A stretch of 5,566 bases of DNA from Rickettsia typhi. GTDB lineage: Bacteria > Pseudomonadota > Alphaproteobacteria > Rickettsiales > UBA1997. Of this stretch, positions 5,507-5,566 are shown in pieces; the stretch's first letter is position 1; every line of letters begins with the position of its first letter. The notes under the pieces are model-generated. The model did no database searches. It was given only the letters and a program-made list of their open reading frames with translations, and was not told where the DNA came from. The position numbers and the translations under genes are program-made. Where the stretch lies: positions 1 through 5,566 of the forward strand of contig CAMDMO010000100.1 in the NCBI GenBank assembly GCA_945902255.1, given 5' to 3'.

Positions 5507-5566
5507 ACTCTCCCCTTGAGGGAGAGTCGAAGAGCGCAGCGATTCGGTGAGGGGTCGAAGGGTTAT
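5507..5566. repeat. GC-rich palindromic intergenic repeat, cut by the right window edge
   Basis: Composition changes sharply to GC-rich here. ACTCTCCC (5507-5514) and GGGAGAGT (5520-5527) form an 8-bp stem with loop CTTGA. CGAA (5528-5531) and TTCG (5543-5546) form a second short stem around GAGCGCAGCGA. TCGAAG occurs at 5527-5532 and again at 5555-5560. The text resembles a dispersed palindromic repeat of AT-rich Alphaproteobacteria and others (recollection, not searched). No open reading frame is supported here. Confidence 0.6.

Overview
This AT-rich window (GC roughly one third by eye) most resembles an alphaproteobacterium of the Rickettsiales/Holosporales kind, that is, an obligate intracellular or endosymbiotic bacterium. 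Three things point that way: the alphaproteobacterial flavour of the DnaE N-terminus (for example NLFGALEFSLACKKAGIQP), the low GC with dispersed palindromic intergenic repeats, and a gene that looks like a host-directed effector. The taxonomic call is an inference from sequence style; no database was searched.

Layout. Positions 1-1435 (minus) carry the N-terminal 478 codons of dnaE, the replicative DNA polymerase III alpha subunit, which runs off the left edge. A 146-bp divergent intergenic region (1436-1581) separates it from a 351-aa plus-strand gene (1582-2637). That gene has the His-Asp-Gln-Cys spacing of CE-clan cysteine enzymes (YopJ acetyltransferase / Ulp1 protease type), followed by a low-complexity Ala/Gly/Ser/Pro C-terminal tail. 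It is the best candidate here for an undescribed effector. A perfect 42-bp inverted repeat with a 28-nt loop (2669-2780) lies between this gene and the convergent operon to its right.

Positions 2794-5397 (minus) form a tightly packed three-gene operon read right to left: an unrecognised 142-aa helical protein, then a fold-type I PLP aminotransferase (spacing 0, TAAATG), then a formyltransferase-fold enzyme (spacing 3). The pairing suggests that an amine made or handled by the aminotransferase is N-formylated by the next enzyme. The substrate is not readable from sequence. Two different palindromes with centres 30 bp apart lie just upstream of the operon. The right edge (5507-5566) is a GC-rich palindromic repeat cut by the window end.

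No tRNA, rRNA, CRISPR array or transposase gene was seen.
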